Source: Pandoraea apista
GTDB taxonomy: Bacteria > Pseudomonadota > Gammaproteobacteria > Burkholderiales > Burkholderiaceae
Reading direction: 5' to 3'
DNA length: 64,000 bases
Assembly: GCF_001465595.2 (NCBI RefSeq)
Contig: NZ_CP013481.2
Location: 5,394,001-5,458,000 of the forward strand
The position numbers were made by a program, and so were the translations under genes. A model generated the notes under the pieces. That model was not told the DNA's origin. It saw only the letters and a list, made by a program, of their open reading frames with translations, and made no database searches. Below are positions 9,094 through 17,135 of this stretch, one piece after another; positions within the stretch are counted from its first letter, which is position 1, and the number at the start of each line of letters is the position of its first letter.

Positions 9094-9408
9094 TTACGAG
9101 CGGTTGTCCTGATCGAGCAGGTTGCGTCCGGTCAGTTGAGCACGCACGTCGGCGCGCGTCAGCGAATCGGCCGGCGCAGCCTTTTGTGCTTGTGCAGCCG
9201 CAATCAGCGGCGTGCCGGTTTCGACCTGATTCAGTTGACCGTTGGCGCTGGCTTGCGCCAGTTCGCTACGCACTTCGGCGCGAGAGACCTGACTTTGCGC
9301 AGCGACTTGCAGGTCGGAAACGTTGTTGTCGTAACGCGCATCAGCGAAAGCCGAGGCCGATACGAACGAAGCGGCGGCGACAACGGCGGCAAGGATACGG
9401 GTGTTCAT
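9094..9408 (-). CDS. DUF4148 family small exported protein
   Basis: A 104-residue protein with a clear signal peptide (MNTRILAAVVAAASFVSAS, cleavage near AFA-DA) and two copies of the short DUF4148 motif, SRAEVRSELAQA and TRADVRAQL. The family is abundant in Burkholderiaceae and its function is unknown. AGGAGT precedes the start by seven bases. A paralogue lies at 17136-17438. A clean terminator follows. Stress or surface roles have been guessed for such proteins but nothing in the sequence shows one. Confidence 0.88.
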   Translation of the reverse strand: MNTRILAAVVAAASFVSASAFADARYDNNVSDLQVAAQSQVSRAEVRSELAQASANGQLNQVETGTPLIAAAQAQKAAPADSLTRADVRAQLTGRNLLDQDNRS

Positions 9409-9837
9409 GGTGAGACTCCTGTCATTAGTTGATAACGTCTTGATCAGCTAGCGTTCGGGGCATCGGCAGCAGAGGTGTCGGAAGACGCTTCGTTTTGCTG
9501 CGTTGCGGTGTCCGTCGCGTTGGCATGGATGAATCTTAGGGAAAACCCGTGGTTTTTTCGCAACTGAGCGTCTACAAAACGCAACCGATCGTCCGATTCG
9601 AAAAAACTATTGAAAATCAACCGGTTAATGCCGATAAAACAGCTAAATGGCACATGCATGGCACGCACCGGGCAGCGATTCGACGGGAAATGCCGCGCTG
9701 TGCAATAGCTTGTTTGTTCGGATGGGGTTTATTGCAGGGTGTGACAGCAGTAGAGTGACAACATCAAGTCAGCCGGCATCGTGAGTCGCCAGGTGCGCCG
9801 CACCGCGAACGAGTCCGGTTCGTACAGGAGCAATACC
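9409..9837. other. Intergenic region, 429 bases, no convincing gene
   Basis: This AT-richer stretch lies between the divergent DUF4148 gene and the short ORF at 9838. It presumably carries both promoters. No conserved reading frame, tRNA or clear hairpin was seen; a 74-codon minus-strand frame inside it has no ribosome binding site and no recognisable sequence. Confidence 0.5.
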
Positions 9838-9954
9838 ATGGCTGCCCTCGGCTCTTTCCTCCTTCTGGCGTGCGCCTCGCTGCTCACCGCGTCTTATCTT
9901 CGCAGCCGTGCCGAGCGCACGCGCCGTCAGCAGGCGCGGGTGACGCGTCGCTGA
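9838..9954 (+). CDS. Putative 38-residue single-pass membrane small protein
   Basis: ATG at 9838 is preceded by CAGGAG eight bases upstream, an ideal ribosome binding site. The 38-codon frame encodes MAALGSFLLLACASLLTA, a hydrophobic segment of about 17 residues, followed by a strongly basic tail rich in arginine (YLRSRAERTRRQQ), ending at TGA 9952-9954. The layout (hydrophobic helix then positively charged cytoplasmic end) is that of a small inner-membrane protein. No homologue is recognised. A lipoprotein reading is possible (LLAC resembles a lipobox), though the basic tail argues against export of the C-terminus. Confidence 0.55.
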   Translation: MAALGSFLLLACASLLTASYLRSRAERTRRQQARVTRR

Positions 9955-10195
9955 TCCGGCCGCCCCGGCCAACGTTTCCGCACACGTTTCCCACGCTTCC
10001 ATTGAGTCGGTTGGGTCGCGCATTCTTGTTGATTTGCGCGACAAATCGACGAATCGGCGTCTCCGACGTTTCATTATTTCGTTTTCAGCAATGCGTCCTT
10101 CCTCGGGATCGCATTTTTCTCCTTCGCACGCGAGCGTAGATTGGCGGCAATGACGGCGCCCACGGTGGACGTCTCGCCAGACAGGAGAAATGAAA

Positions 10196-10441
10196 ATGAA
10201 ACAAGTTCTGATCGCTTCGGCCTTGGTTGCCGCATGTCTCACGGCAGGTGCCGCTAGCGCCGCCGAGAATTCGCAATCGGCGGCTCAGCCGCAGCAAAGC
10301 CAGCAACAAGCGCAAGCTCAGGTGCAGACGCAAGCCCAGCCGGGCCCTGTGGCCGCCGCAGCGCAAACGTCGACGGTTGCACCGGTGTATGAAGTGCCGG
10401 GCCGCGTGAACCGCGCCGGTTCGATCTACTTCGGTCAGTAA
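10196..10441 (+). CDS. Small exported glutamine/alanine-rich protein of unknown function
   Basis: An 81-residue product with a signal peptide (KQVLIASALVAACLTAGAAS-A) and a low-complexity glutamine/alanine-rich middle, ending in RAGSIYFGQ. The same tail, AGS-(I/T)-YFG, closes the DUF4148 protein at 17136-17438, so the two are probably related. The ATG at 10196 is preferred because AGGAG lies eight bases before it; an ATG two codons upstream at 10190 is only two bases from that site. Function unknown. Confidence 0.75.
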   Translation: MKQVLIASALVAACLTAGAASAAENSQSAAQPQQSQQQAQAQVQTQAQPGPVAAAAQTSTVAPVYEVPGRVNRAGSIYFGQ

Positions 10442-10449
10442 GTCGTCGC

Positions 10450-10490
10450 AAAAAAACGGCAAGCCGGGGAGCCATCCGCCGGCCTGCCGT
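10450..10490 (-). terminator. Hairpin with U-run on the minus strand (possibly shared by both strands)
   Basis: ACGGCA...GCCGG and CCGGC...TGCCGT form an interrupted stem. On the minus strand it is followed by seven T, making a good terminator for leftward transcripts from the Fe-ADH region. On the plus strand it follows the gene ending at 10441 but lacks a T run. Confidence 0.6.
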
Positions 10491-10499
10491 GCGCCCGGT

Positions 10500-10778
10500 T
10501 CACCGGGACCGCTCCTTCCCGTTTTTCACGCCGTTTCTCCCGTTTCTCCCGCCCCTCCCGACGCCCTCCGGCCTTCTTAATAGGTCCCAATAGGTCCGCT
10601 TCATCGCCGCCGTACACACGGCAGACAGGCACCCCACCACCAGCACATAGACGGCGTTCCACCATGGCCGATGTCCGCCGTATTCGAGCAGCGTTGCCGC
10701 CCACACCGGTGAGAACCTGTTCCACTGCGCCTTCTGTTGATGCGCCGGGCGTTTGTCTCCTGGATGTCTCGATGCCAC
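10500..10778 (-). pseudogene. Relic of an MFS transporter C-terminus
   Basis: The minus-strand frame of about 90 codons encodes a segment that looks like the last part of a metabolite-proton symporter: FSPVWAATLLEYGGHRPW, one transmembrane helix (WNAVYVLVVGCLSAVCTAAM), and a basic end. No permease body precedes it, and the upstream codons (HPGDKRPAHQQKAQ) do not look like a transporter. It lies just downstream of the phosphonate-type Fe-ADH on the same strand, where a transporter gene would be expected. This is interpretation from pattern recognition only; it could also be a chance frame. Confidence 0.4.
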
Positions 10779-10894
10779 GCGGACATCGGTTCGTCACGCG
10801 GCTGTTTTTGATAATGGGTGCTGCGGGGACCGCGGGTAACACGCGAAAACACGCATGCGCGCAAACGCACGCGATCACGGCGGCGGCCTGTCGG

Positions 10895-11992
10895 TCAGAC
10901 CACCGCGCCAATGAAGTTGCGCCCTCTCGGACCCTCGAGCGCGGCGGCGATCATGGCATTGGATTCGGGCTCGGTCACGCCATACGCCGCGAATTCGGTG
11001 GCCACGCCCAAGCCGTTGAGAAACACGGTGAGCTTGTCCGGCGCATTCGCAATATCGCCGTCGAACACCCGCGCCAGCACCGCATCGCGATCGGCACGGC
11101 GGCCAATGGCCAGCCGCATCACCTCCGGCAATGTGAACGAACACGCAATGCCGTGCGGCAAGCCGTGACGAATCGTCATGTCGTAAGAAATCGAATGGGC
11201 CAGCGCGGTCTTCGTGTTCGAGAACGCCATGCCCGCCTGCAACGCAGCGAGCGCCGCCTGAGCCCGTAGATCCTCGTCGTCGAGCGACGCCATGAGCCTT
11301 GGCAGCACGCGCATCATGTCGCGCGCCGCGCTCACGGCGAAGGTGTCGGAGATCGGATTGGCGTTCACGTTCCAGATCGCTTCCAGCGCATGCGAGAGGG
11401 CGTCCAGACCGCTTTGCAACGTGACGGCACGCGGCAGAGAGCGCGTCAGGCGCGGATCGACGATGGCCGCCTCCGGCCACGTTTCGGGCAGATGCAGCGA
11501 GTATTTCTTGCGCTTCACGTGGCGATCCCACAGCGTGGCCCACGGCGTGACTTCGCTGCCGGTCCCCGCCGTCGTGGGCACGGTAATCAGGCGCTTCGTA
11601 CGCGCAGGCCGGAAGGTCACGCCGGCATCGAGCGCGTCGACAAGCGTGGCGAAGCGGTCGTCGTCACCCGCCACCATCAGCAGCTTGGCCGTGTCGAGCG
11701 CGCTGCCGCCGCCCAACGCCACGATCACTTCGCATTGCCCGTAGCGTCGCCAGAAGTCTCCGTACATCGGTGCGAGTTCGCGCACGTCCGGATTCGGACT
11801 GACCTGATCGATCACTCCGGCGAGGCGATGTCCGAGCAGCGCTTCGATCTGCCCGGTCATGCCCAGCGCGCGGGCTTCGGGCATGGTGACCAGCACCGCG
11901 CGGCGATTGCCGACCCGCTCTGGCAAGTGGGCGAGAGCGCCGGCGCCGAAGTGAACGTCGACCGGGTTGTGGAAACGTGAACGTGCAGTCAT
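10895..11992 (-). CDS. Iron-containing alcohol dehydrogenase, phosphonate-metabolism-associated type
   Basis: A 365-residue group III (Fe-dependent) alcohol dehydrogenase. The nucleotide-binding block is VALGGGSALDTAK with the following VPTTAGTGSEVTPWAT. The metal site region is SGLDALSHALEAIW and the later histidines are in ALAHSISYDM and RHGLPHGIACSF. The opening SRFHNPVDVHFGAGAL and the divergent LysR neighbour match the group found next to 2-aminoethylphosphonate genes in Burkholderiaceae. No phosphonate lyase or transaminase is in the window, so the substrate (a short-chain alcohol or aldehyde) is not established. It is more distantly similar to maleylacetate reductases. Confidence 0.8.
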   Translation of the reverse strand: MTARSRFHNPVDVHFGAGALAHLPERVGNRRAVLVTMPEARALGMTGQIEALLGHRLAGVIDQVSPNPDVRELAPMYGDFWRRYGQCEVIVALGGGSALDTAKLLMVAGDDDRFATLVDALDAGVTFRPARTKRLITVPTTAGTGSEVTPWATLWDRHVKRKKYSLHLPETWPEAAIVDPRLTRSLPRAVTLQSGLDALSHALEAIWNVNANPISDTFAVSAARDMMRVLPRLMASLDDEDLRAQAALAALQAGMAFSNTKTALAHSISYDMTIRHGLPHGIACSFTLPEVMRLAIGRRADRDAVLARVFDGDIANAPDKLTVFLNGLGVATEFAAYGVTEPESNAMIAAALEGPRGRNFIGAVV

Positions 11993-12141
11993 GGTGAGGA
12001 GAGTGCCGCCGCGCCCGCAGGCGTTGCGATCGGTTGACGAAGATTGAGCTGGATTATGGTGAGCGCCGTCCTATACTTCCAATTCACATTTTTTGTTCGA
12101 TGTATTGATAAAACCTATATCTCGTCACCGGAGCGTCATCG

Positions 12142-13005
12142 ATGCGGATTACTCAATTGCGTTCGTTCCACGCGGTAGCGCGCCACGGCAGCGTGACGCG
12201 CGCCGCACAAGCGCTGCATGTGAGTCAACCCACGATGACCACGCAAATTCGTGCGTTGGAAGAGACCTACGGCGTAGAACTGTTCTACCGGCACGGGCGC
12301 GGGCTGACGCTCACCCCGACGGGCAAGGCGCTATACGCCGTGAGTCTGCGCATCTTCGCCGACGAGGCCGAAGCGCTGGGTCTGCTCAAGGAGCATGGCG
12401 GGTTACGCACAGGAGAGTTGCGTCTGGGGGCTGTTGGCCCCCATCACGTCATGGAGATCGTGGCCGCCTTCCAGCCGCGCTACCCCGGCATGCGCATTTC
12501 GATGCGTCCGGGCAATTCGGAAGAGATGATCGAGAGTCTGCTGGCGTATCGCACCGACGTGGCGGTGCTCGCGCGCTACTACGACGACGCACGGCTGCAT
12601 GTCGTGCCTTATCGCACGCATCCGGTCGTGCTGCTGGTACCGCGCGCGCATCCGTTGGCGCGGCGGCACAGCGTGAAGCTCGCCGAGTTGGCCAACGTAC
12701 CGATGCTCATGCGCGAGCCGGGATCGACCACGCGTCACGCCTTCGAAGTCGCGTTGCAGGCTGCCGGCGTCACGCCGACGGTCGCCATGGAGATCGGCAG
12801 CCGCGAAGCCATTCGCGAGGCGGTGATGCTGGGACTGGGAATTGCCGCAGTGTCGGCACGTGAGCACACCCCCGACGAACGGCTGGCCACGGTGTCGATC
12901 AGCGATGCGCGCGTGGAGACAACGACCGTCGTGGTGTGTCTGGCGGAACGGCGCGAGTCGCGCGCGATTGCGGCGTTTCTGGAGGTGGTGGCGGGGTTGG
13001 TGTGA
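12142..13005 (+). CDS. LysR-family regulator, aminoethylphosphonate-associated (PhnR-like)
   Basis: A 287-residue regulator beginning directly with its DNA-binding domain ([37 protein letters not shown]) followed by a periplasmic-binding-protein-like effector domain ([28 protein letters not shown]). The close pairing with a divergent phosphonate-type Fe-ADH is the pattern of the LysR regulators associated with aminoethylphosphonate catabolism. The 149-base divergent gap is AT-rich and should hold both promoters and the operator. The assignment to phosphonates rests on family resemblance and context. Confidence 0.8.
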   Translation: MRITQLRSFHAVARHGSVTRAAQALHVSQPTMTTQIRALEETYGVELFYRHGRGLTLTPTGKALYAVSLRIFADEAEALGLLKEHGGLRTGELRLGAVGPHHVMEIVAAFQPRYPGMRISMRPGNSEEMIESLLAYRTDVAVLARYYDDARLHVVPYRTHPVVLLVPRAHPLARRHSVKLAELANVPMLMREPGSTTRHAFEVALQAAGVTPTVAMEIGSREAIREAVMLGLGIAAVSAREHTPDERLATVSISDARVETTTVVVCLAERRESRAIAAFLEVVAGLV

Positions 13006-13032
13006 TGCCTGAGGCCCAACGCAGAGGCAATG

Positions 13033-13061
13033 CGAGGGCAGCGCCCGACGGGCTGCCCTCG
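13033..13061 (+). terminator. Hairpin after the PhnR-like gene
   Basis: CGAGGGCAGC and GCTGCCCTCG form a perfect 10-bp stem with a nine-base loop, 27 bases after the LysR stop and between convergent genes. No T run follows, so termination efficiency is uncertain. Confidence 0.55.
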
Positions 13062-13124
13062 ACGCTGACGCACGATCCGCGTGTTTCGCCTTAGTTGCCT
13101 ACACCGCCTTATCCGCGGTGTCCG

Positions 13125-13976
13125 TTACAGATATTGGCTTGCCGCCAGCACGACGGCCGAGGCCACAAGACAGTAGATGCCGAACAGATACCAGCGGCCA
13201 TGTTCGAGCCAGCGCGACAGCCAGCGCAGGGCCACCAGACCGGCGAGGAAGCTGAACACCATCCCCACGAGACTCGGCGTGAGCACCGTCATGTAGTGGC
13301 CCGAGAAGGTTTGTGCGCCACCCGACTTGTACAGACGGTAAGCCTCTTTGACGATCACCGGCGGCGTCAGCACTACAGCCAGCGCGAAGCTGAATTCCTC
13401 GACACGCACCTTATCGAGCCCGCGCAGCATGCCGGTCGAGATGGTCGAGCCCGAGCGCGAAAACCCACGGAAGGGCAGGCAGACACCCTGTACCGCGCCG
13501 ATCCAGGCGGAGTCTGCACCGCGCATCGGCCGGTCGCCCATCGGCGCACGCCGCATGCCGGAGATCAGAATCAGAATCCCCGCCATCGCGAGACCGGCCG
13601 AAATGATGTACATGTTGCCGAACAGATGCTCGATCTCGGAATGCTGAGTCCCTCGCATCAACACCTTCTCGATGAAGAACATCAGCGCCAGCCCGATCAC
13701 GCCAGTGAAGGCCGTTGCGATAATCACCTGCTTGGCGTTGTGAATGAAGTCGTACTTCGACGAGAAATAACGTTCGCGCCACGACTTCCAGAAATAAACG
13801 ATGACGGCGAGCATCGTGCCGGTGTGGAGCATGACCAGCAACAGCGTCATCTCGGGTGCCGACGGGTCGAGCCCCATGAGCTTCTCGGCCATGATGACGT
13901 GTGCCGAACTCGACACGGGGAGCAACTCGGCCACGCCCTGCACAATGGCGAGCACGAGCACTTGCAGATAATCCAT
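13125..13976 (-). CDS. uppP: Undecaprenyl-diphosphatase
   Basis: A 283-residue polytopic membrane enzyme that dephosphorylates undecaprenyl pyrophosphate, recycling the lipid carrier for peptidoglycan and giving bacitracin tolerance. The two active-site blocks are present: QGVAELLPVSSSAHVI near the N-terminus (conserved glutamate and SSS) and FRGFSRSGSTISTGML in the middle (RSGST). About eight hydrophobic segments follow the family pattern. The start at 13976 is chosen because AAGGA lies just upstream; eight codons further upstream is an alternative ATG without support. The gene stands alone between convergent and same-strand neighbours. Confidence 0.92.
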   Translation of the reverse strand: MDYLQVLVLAIVQGVAELLPVSSSAHVIMAEKLMGLDPSAPEMTLLLVMLHTGTMLAVIVYFWKSWRERYFSSKYDFIHNAKQVIIATAFTGVIGLALMFFIEKVLMRGTQHSEIEHLFGNMYIISAGLAMAGILILISGMRRAPMGDRPMRGADSAWIGAVQGVCLPFRGFSRSGSTISTGMLRGLDKVRVEEFSFALAVVLTPPVIVKEAYRLYKSGGAQTFSGHYMTVLTPSLVGMVFSFLAGLVALRWLSRWLEHGRWYLFGIYCLVASAVVLAASQYL

Positions 13977-14135
13977 GCGTAATCCTTGTGAAATGGGCAA
14001 GGACAGTACGCCGGGATCGTGACATTTTCGTGACAGTCACATGACGCCGGCACCGGTTGCCTGCCCTCAACCGGCTGCCGCGAATGATACCTCGTCAGAG
14101 TTGGCAGGAAATGAGGTCTTGGATCCGCAGGCGGA

Positions 14136-15470
14136 TCAGGCCGCCAGACGGCCCAGCGCCTGATCGAGATCCGCCAGCAGATCGTCGATATGCTCGATGC
14201 CGATCGACAAACGCACTGTCTCTTCGCTCACCCCGGCCTTGCGCAGTTCGTCCGGCGAGAGCTGACGGTGCGTGGTCGATGCCGGGTGCGTAGCGAGCGA
14301 CTTGGCGTCGCCGATGTTGACGAGGCGCGTGAAGAGTTGCAGCGCGTCCTGAAACGCGGCGCCCGCCGGTCGTCCACCTTTGACACCGAAGGTCAGAATG
14401 CCCGGGCCGCGTCCGGACAGGTAGCGTTCCACGAGGGCATGGTCCGGATGCTCGGGCAGCCCCGCGTAGTTCACCCATTCCACCTTCGGATGCGTCTTCA
14501 GGAACTGCGCGACCTTCAGCGCGTTCTCGGTAATGCGGTCAAGACGCAGGGCCAGCGTTTCGATGCCTTGCAGGATCTGGAACGCATTGAAGGGCGAGAT
14601 GGCGGCGCCGGTATTACGCAGCGGTACCACGCGGGCGCGTCCGATATACGCCGCCGGTCCGAATGCCTCGGTGTACACCACGCCGTGATAACTCACATCC
14701 GGCTCGTTCAGGCGTTTGAATCGCACCTTGTGATCGGCCCACGGGAATTTTCCGGAGTCGACGATGGCGCCCCCCAGACTCGTGCCGTGACCGCCCAGAT
14801 ACTTTGTGAGCGAATGCACGACGATATCTGCGCCGTGCTCGAAGGGACGCAGCAGATAGGGCGACGGCACCGTGTTGTCGATGATGAGCGGAATACCGTG
14901 ACGGTGCGCGATCTCTGCCAGCTTCGCGATATCGGTGATGTTGCCCAGCGGATTGCCGACCGACTCGGCGAAGATCGCCTTGGTGTTCGCATCGATGAGC
15001 GGCTCGAAGGATTCCGGCTCGCGCGGATCGGCAAAGCGCGTGGTAATGCCCGAGAGCGGCAGCGTGTGTGCCAGGAGGTTGTAGGTGCCGCCGTACAACG
15101 TGCTCGCGGCCACAATGTTGTCGCCCGCCTCGGCAATCGTCTGAATGGCGTAAGTGACGGCCGCCTGCCCGGACGCCAACGCCAGCGCTGCCACACCGCC
15201 TTCGAGCGCCGCAACGCGCTGTTCAAGCACGTCCTGCGTGGGGTTCATGATGCGCGTGTAGATGTTGCCCGGCACCTTGAGGTCGAAAAGATCGGCGCCG
15301 TGCTGCGTATCGTCGAAGGCGTAGGCCACCGTCTGGTAGATCGGCACGGCCACGGCGCGCGTGGTCGGGTCAGGGCGATAGCCACCATGCACGGCGAGCG
15401 TCTCGAGACGCCACCGAGGGGCTTGCGGCGAGGCTTGGGTTTTGTCGGTCTTGGCTGCGTTGTCGGTCAT
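14136..15470 (-). CDS. metY: O-acetylhomoserine aminocarboxypropyltransferase (sulfhydrylase)
   Basis: The 444-residue PLP enzyme of the Cys/Met metabolism family makes homocysteine (or methionine) from O-acetylhomoserine and sulfide. Visible blocks are ETLAVHGGYRPD, PIYQTVAYAF, YTRIMNPTQDVLEQRVAALEGG, the PLP lysine in VHSLTKYLGGHGTSLGG, and the C-terminal LATHPASTTHRQL block. The length (about 430-445) and the HGTSLGG context separate it from cystathionine lyases. The start at 15470 is chosen because GGAGA lies eight bases upstream. It is transcribed away from the divergent hydrolase gene; the shared upstream region holds an inverted repeat at 15492-15537. Confidence 0.93.
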   Translation of the reverse strand: MTDNAAKTDKTQASPQAPRWRLETLAVHGGYRPDPTTRAVAVPIYQTVAYAFDDTQHGADLFDLKVPGNIYTRIMNPTQDVLEQRVAALEGGVAALALASGQAAVTYAIQTIAEAGDNIVAASTLYGGTYNLLAHTLPLSGITTRFADPREPESFEPLIDANTKAIFAESVGNPLGNITDIAKLAEIAHRHGIPLIIDNTVPSPYLLRPFEHGADIVVHSLTKYLGGHGTSLGGAIVDSGKFPWADHKVRFKRLNEPDVSYHGVVYTEAFGPAAYIGRARVVPLRNTGAAISPFNAFQILQGIETLALRLDRITENALKVAQFLKTHPKVEWVNYAGLPEHPDHALVERYLSGRGPGILTFGVKGGRPAGAAFQDALQLFTRLVNIGDAKSLATHPASTTHRQLSPDELRKAGVSEETVRLSIGIEHIDDLLADLDQALGRLAA

Positions 15471-15491
15471 GTCGAATGTCTCCGGATAAAC

Positions 15492-15537
15492 ATGCCATTT
15501 CATTGGCGAAGCGATTTTGTTAGGTATCCAATGGCAT
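15492..15537. promoter_or_regulatory. Inverted repeat in the metY 5' region
   Basis: ATGCCATT (15492-15499) and AATGGCAT (15530-15537) are perfect inverted halves separated by 30 bases, with a nested CATTGG/CCAATG pair. The element starts 21 bases upstream of the metY start codon, so it could be an operator or an mRNA structure. No known riboswitch class is recognised. Confidence 0.35.
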
Positions 15538-15704
15538 TCTAATCGGTGGCCGGATTCGGACTTATCTCCGATGGGAAGATGCTTAGCGACACGCGGCGCG
15601 CAACCATTCGTAATATGACGCGCAACACGGGCGCTATCGGGTGTATGTCCGGCTGGCTATACTCGTTCGCACATGTCGCGGCGACTTACGGGAGACGCAT
15701 TGCC

Positions 15705-16679
15705 ATGACCGTCAGCTTCAGAGGTCTTACGGAACTTACGAATCTTTCGGGTCGCGTATCAGACCGCCTCTCTCACGATTTCCCCCATCGTTTTGCACGA
15801 CGCGCGACGTCGTCACTAGCCGTCGCGCTCGTCTGCCTGTCGTTCGGATGGCTCGGCAACGCGTTCGCACAGGAGAAAGTGAGCCTCCCGTCGCTGGACA
15901 CGGACAGCCGCGGCGCGCCGGTGATGATCGACGCCTACCTGTTCCGCGCGTCCAATGCCACGGGCCCCACACCCGCAGTCGTGTTCATGCATGGCTGCAA
16001 CGGTATGTTCACGCGCAAAGGCAAGATCGACAGCCGCGAACTCGACTGGGCACATCGGCTCAACGCACAGGGGTACGCGGTGCTGGCCGTGGACAGCTTC
16101 ACCTCGCGCGCGCAGCCCAGCGAGTGTGCCCGGGGCGGGCCGGTGCGGCCGTCGGTGGAGCGACCCCGTGATGCCTACGGGGCGTTGCGCTACTTGCAAA
16201 GCTTGCCTGGCATCCAGCCGGATCGTATTGCGTTGATGGGCTGGTCGCACGGTGGCGGTACGGTTTTGTTCTCCATCGGCCCGGCGAGTCCCGGACGAGT
16301 GCGGGATGCCAAACCGGCGCCGGACTTTGTCGCGGCCATTGCGTTCTATCCCGGCTGGTGCAACGCGAAGGCGCAGGGTCCCGACTGGTCGACGCACATT
16401 CCGTTGCTGCTGCTCACCGGCGCCGACGACGTCTGGTCGAAGCCCGCCCCTTGCGACGCCTTCGTGCAAGAGGCAACGGCACATGGCGCACCGATCACTT
16501 TCCACCTATACCCGGGTGCCGTACACGACTTCGACTATCCGAATCTGCCCGTGCGCAGCCGACCGGAATTCACCAATCCGCGCACCCACGTCGTGCCGAT
16601 CACGGGCACCCAGCCGGAAGCACGAGACGATGCCATTGCGCGCGTGACGGCATTTCTTGCGAAGGCATTCGGGAAGTAA
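15705..16679 (+). CDS. Exported dienelactone hydrolase-like alpha/beta hydrolase
   Basis: A 324-residue product. A long N-terminal part (about 35 residues) precedes the hydrophobic core of a signal sequence (SSLAVALVCLSFGWLGNAFA-Q). The mature part is an alpha/beta hydrolase of the dienelactone hydrolase type: VVFMHGCNGMF (oxyanion region), nucleophile elbow MGWSHGGGTVL (GWSHGG), the acid in LTGADDVW and the histidine in GAVHDFDY. The nucleophile is serine rather than the cysteine of true dienelactone hydrolases. Substrate unknown. The start at 15705 follows GGGAG by ten bases; the open frame extends 53 codons upstream through unlikely sequence. Confidence 0.8.
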   Translation: MTVSFRGLTELTNLSGRVSDRLSHDFPHRFARRATSSLAVALVCLSFGWLGNAFAQEKVSLPSLDTDSRGAPVMIDAYLFRASNATGPTPAVVFMHGCNGMFTRKGKIDSRELDWAHRLNAQGYAVLAVDSFTSRAQPSECARGGPVRPSVERPRDAYGALRYLQSLPGIQPDRIALMGWSHGGGTVLFSIGPASPGRVRDAKPAPDFVAAIAFYPGWCNAKAQGPDWSTHIPLLLLTGADDVWSKPAPCDAFVQEATAHGAPITFHLYPGAVHDFDYPNLPVRSRPEFTNPRTHVVPITGTQPEARDDAIARVTAFLAKAFGK

Positions 16680-16762
16680 TTCGCTGCGCAATCAGGTAAG
16701 GTTTCGGCGGCTTCGCGCAGAGATGTCCGCCTGGCGGTCGTTTCCGCCGGATACGACGAAAC

Positions 16763-16983
16763 TTACCCACCGGAAATCCACAGCTTGATCACAGAAAAAC
16801 CATGGATCTCCACAGGAAATCCACTGACTTGTCCCCGGGTTACGCAAGGGATATCCACTGGTTATCCCAAAGCGTTAGACGACTTTTCCCCTGACTATCC
16901 ACCGGCTATCCCCTTGTCGTCCACAGGCTTGCCCACAGGGGTATCACAGCTTGCACACAGGGTTATCGACAGACTTGTCCACA
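16763..16983 (+). repeat. Phased array of about 20 DnaA-box-like 9-mers (TTATCCACA family), same orientation, 11-bp period
   Basis: Nine-base units resembling TTATCCACA start at 16763, 16774, 16785, 16806, 16817, 16829, 16840, 16851, 16862, 16884, 16895, 16906, 16917, 16929, 16940, 16951, 16963 and 16975. Two further in-register slots (about 16796 and 16873) are degenerate. Spacing is 10-12 bases, close to one helical turn, and all units point the same way. The best units are TTATCGACA (16963), TTGTCCACA (16975), TTGCCCACA (16929), AAATCCACA (16774) and ATATCCACT (16851); none is a perfect TTATCCACA. The array is intergenic between the hydrolase gene and a DUF4148 gene and is not near dnaA. 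Confidence 0.85.
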
Positions 16984-17016
16984 GTCGTTGCGCGAACGAA
17001 ATCGACGCACAAAACA

Positions 17017-17046
17017 AAATCGGCCGCTAAAAATTGCGGCCGATTT
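17017..17046. terminator. Bidirectional terminator hairpin beside the DnaA-box-like array
   Basis: AAATCGGCCGC and GCGGCCGATTT form an 11-bp perfect stem around the AT loop TAAAAATT. A and T tracts on both sides allow function in either direction. It lies 90 bases beyond the stop of the minus-strand DUF4148 gene and insulates the array at 16763-16983 from it. Confidence 0.85.
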
Positions 17047-17135
17047 GTCATCGGAGACTGCTACCCGGAGTCGCGATACGCCCTAGCGGCGCTGGCTCAC
17101 GGGGGTACAGCAAGTGCAGCGACAAGTCGCGGGAT

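Noticed and set aside
9444..9668. A 74-codon minus-strand frame upstream of the DUF4148 gene
   Set aside because: It overlaps the presumed promoter region, lacks a ribosome binding site and resembles no protein.
16763..16983. Chromosomal replication origin
   Set aside because: dnaA, dnaN, rpmH, gyrB and parAB are all absent nearby and no AT-rich unwinding element is adjacent; a titration or regulatory array is a more cautious reading, though a skew plot would decide.
16785..17030. An 81-codon frame across the DnaA-box-like array with repeated STG-x-P segments
   Set aside because: The peptide repetition is explained by the 11-bp DNA repeat, which is not a multiple of three, so the pattern drifts through frames. 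No ribosome binding site.
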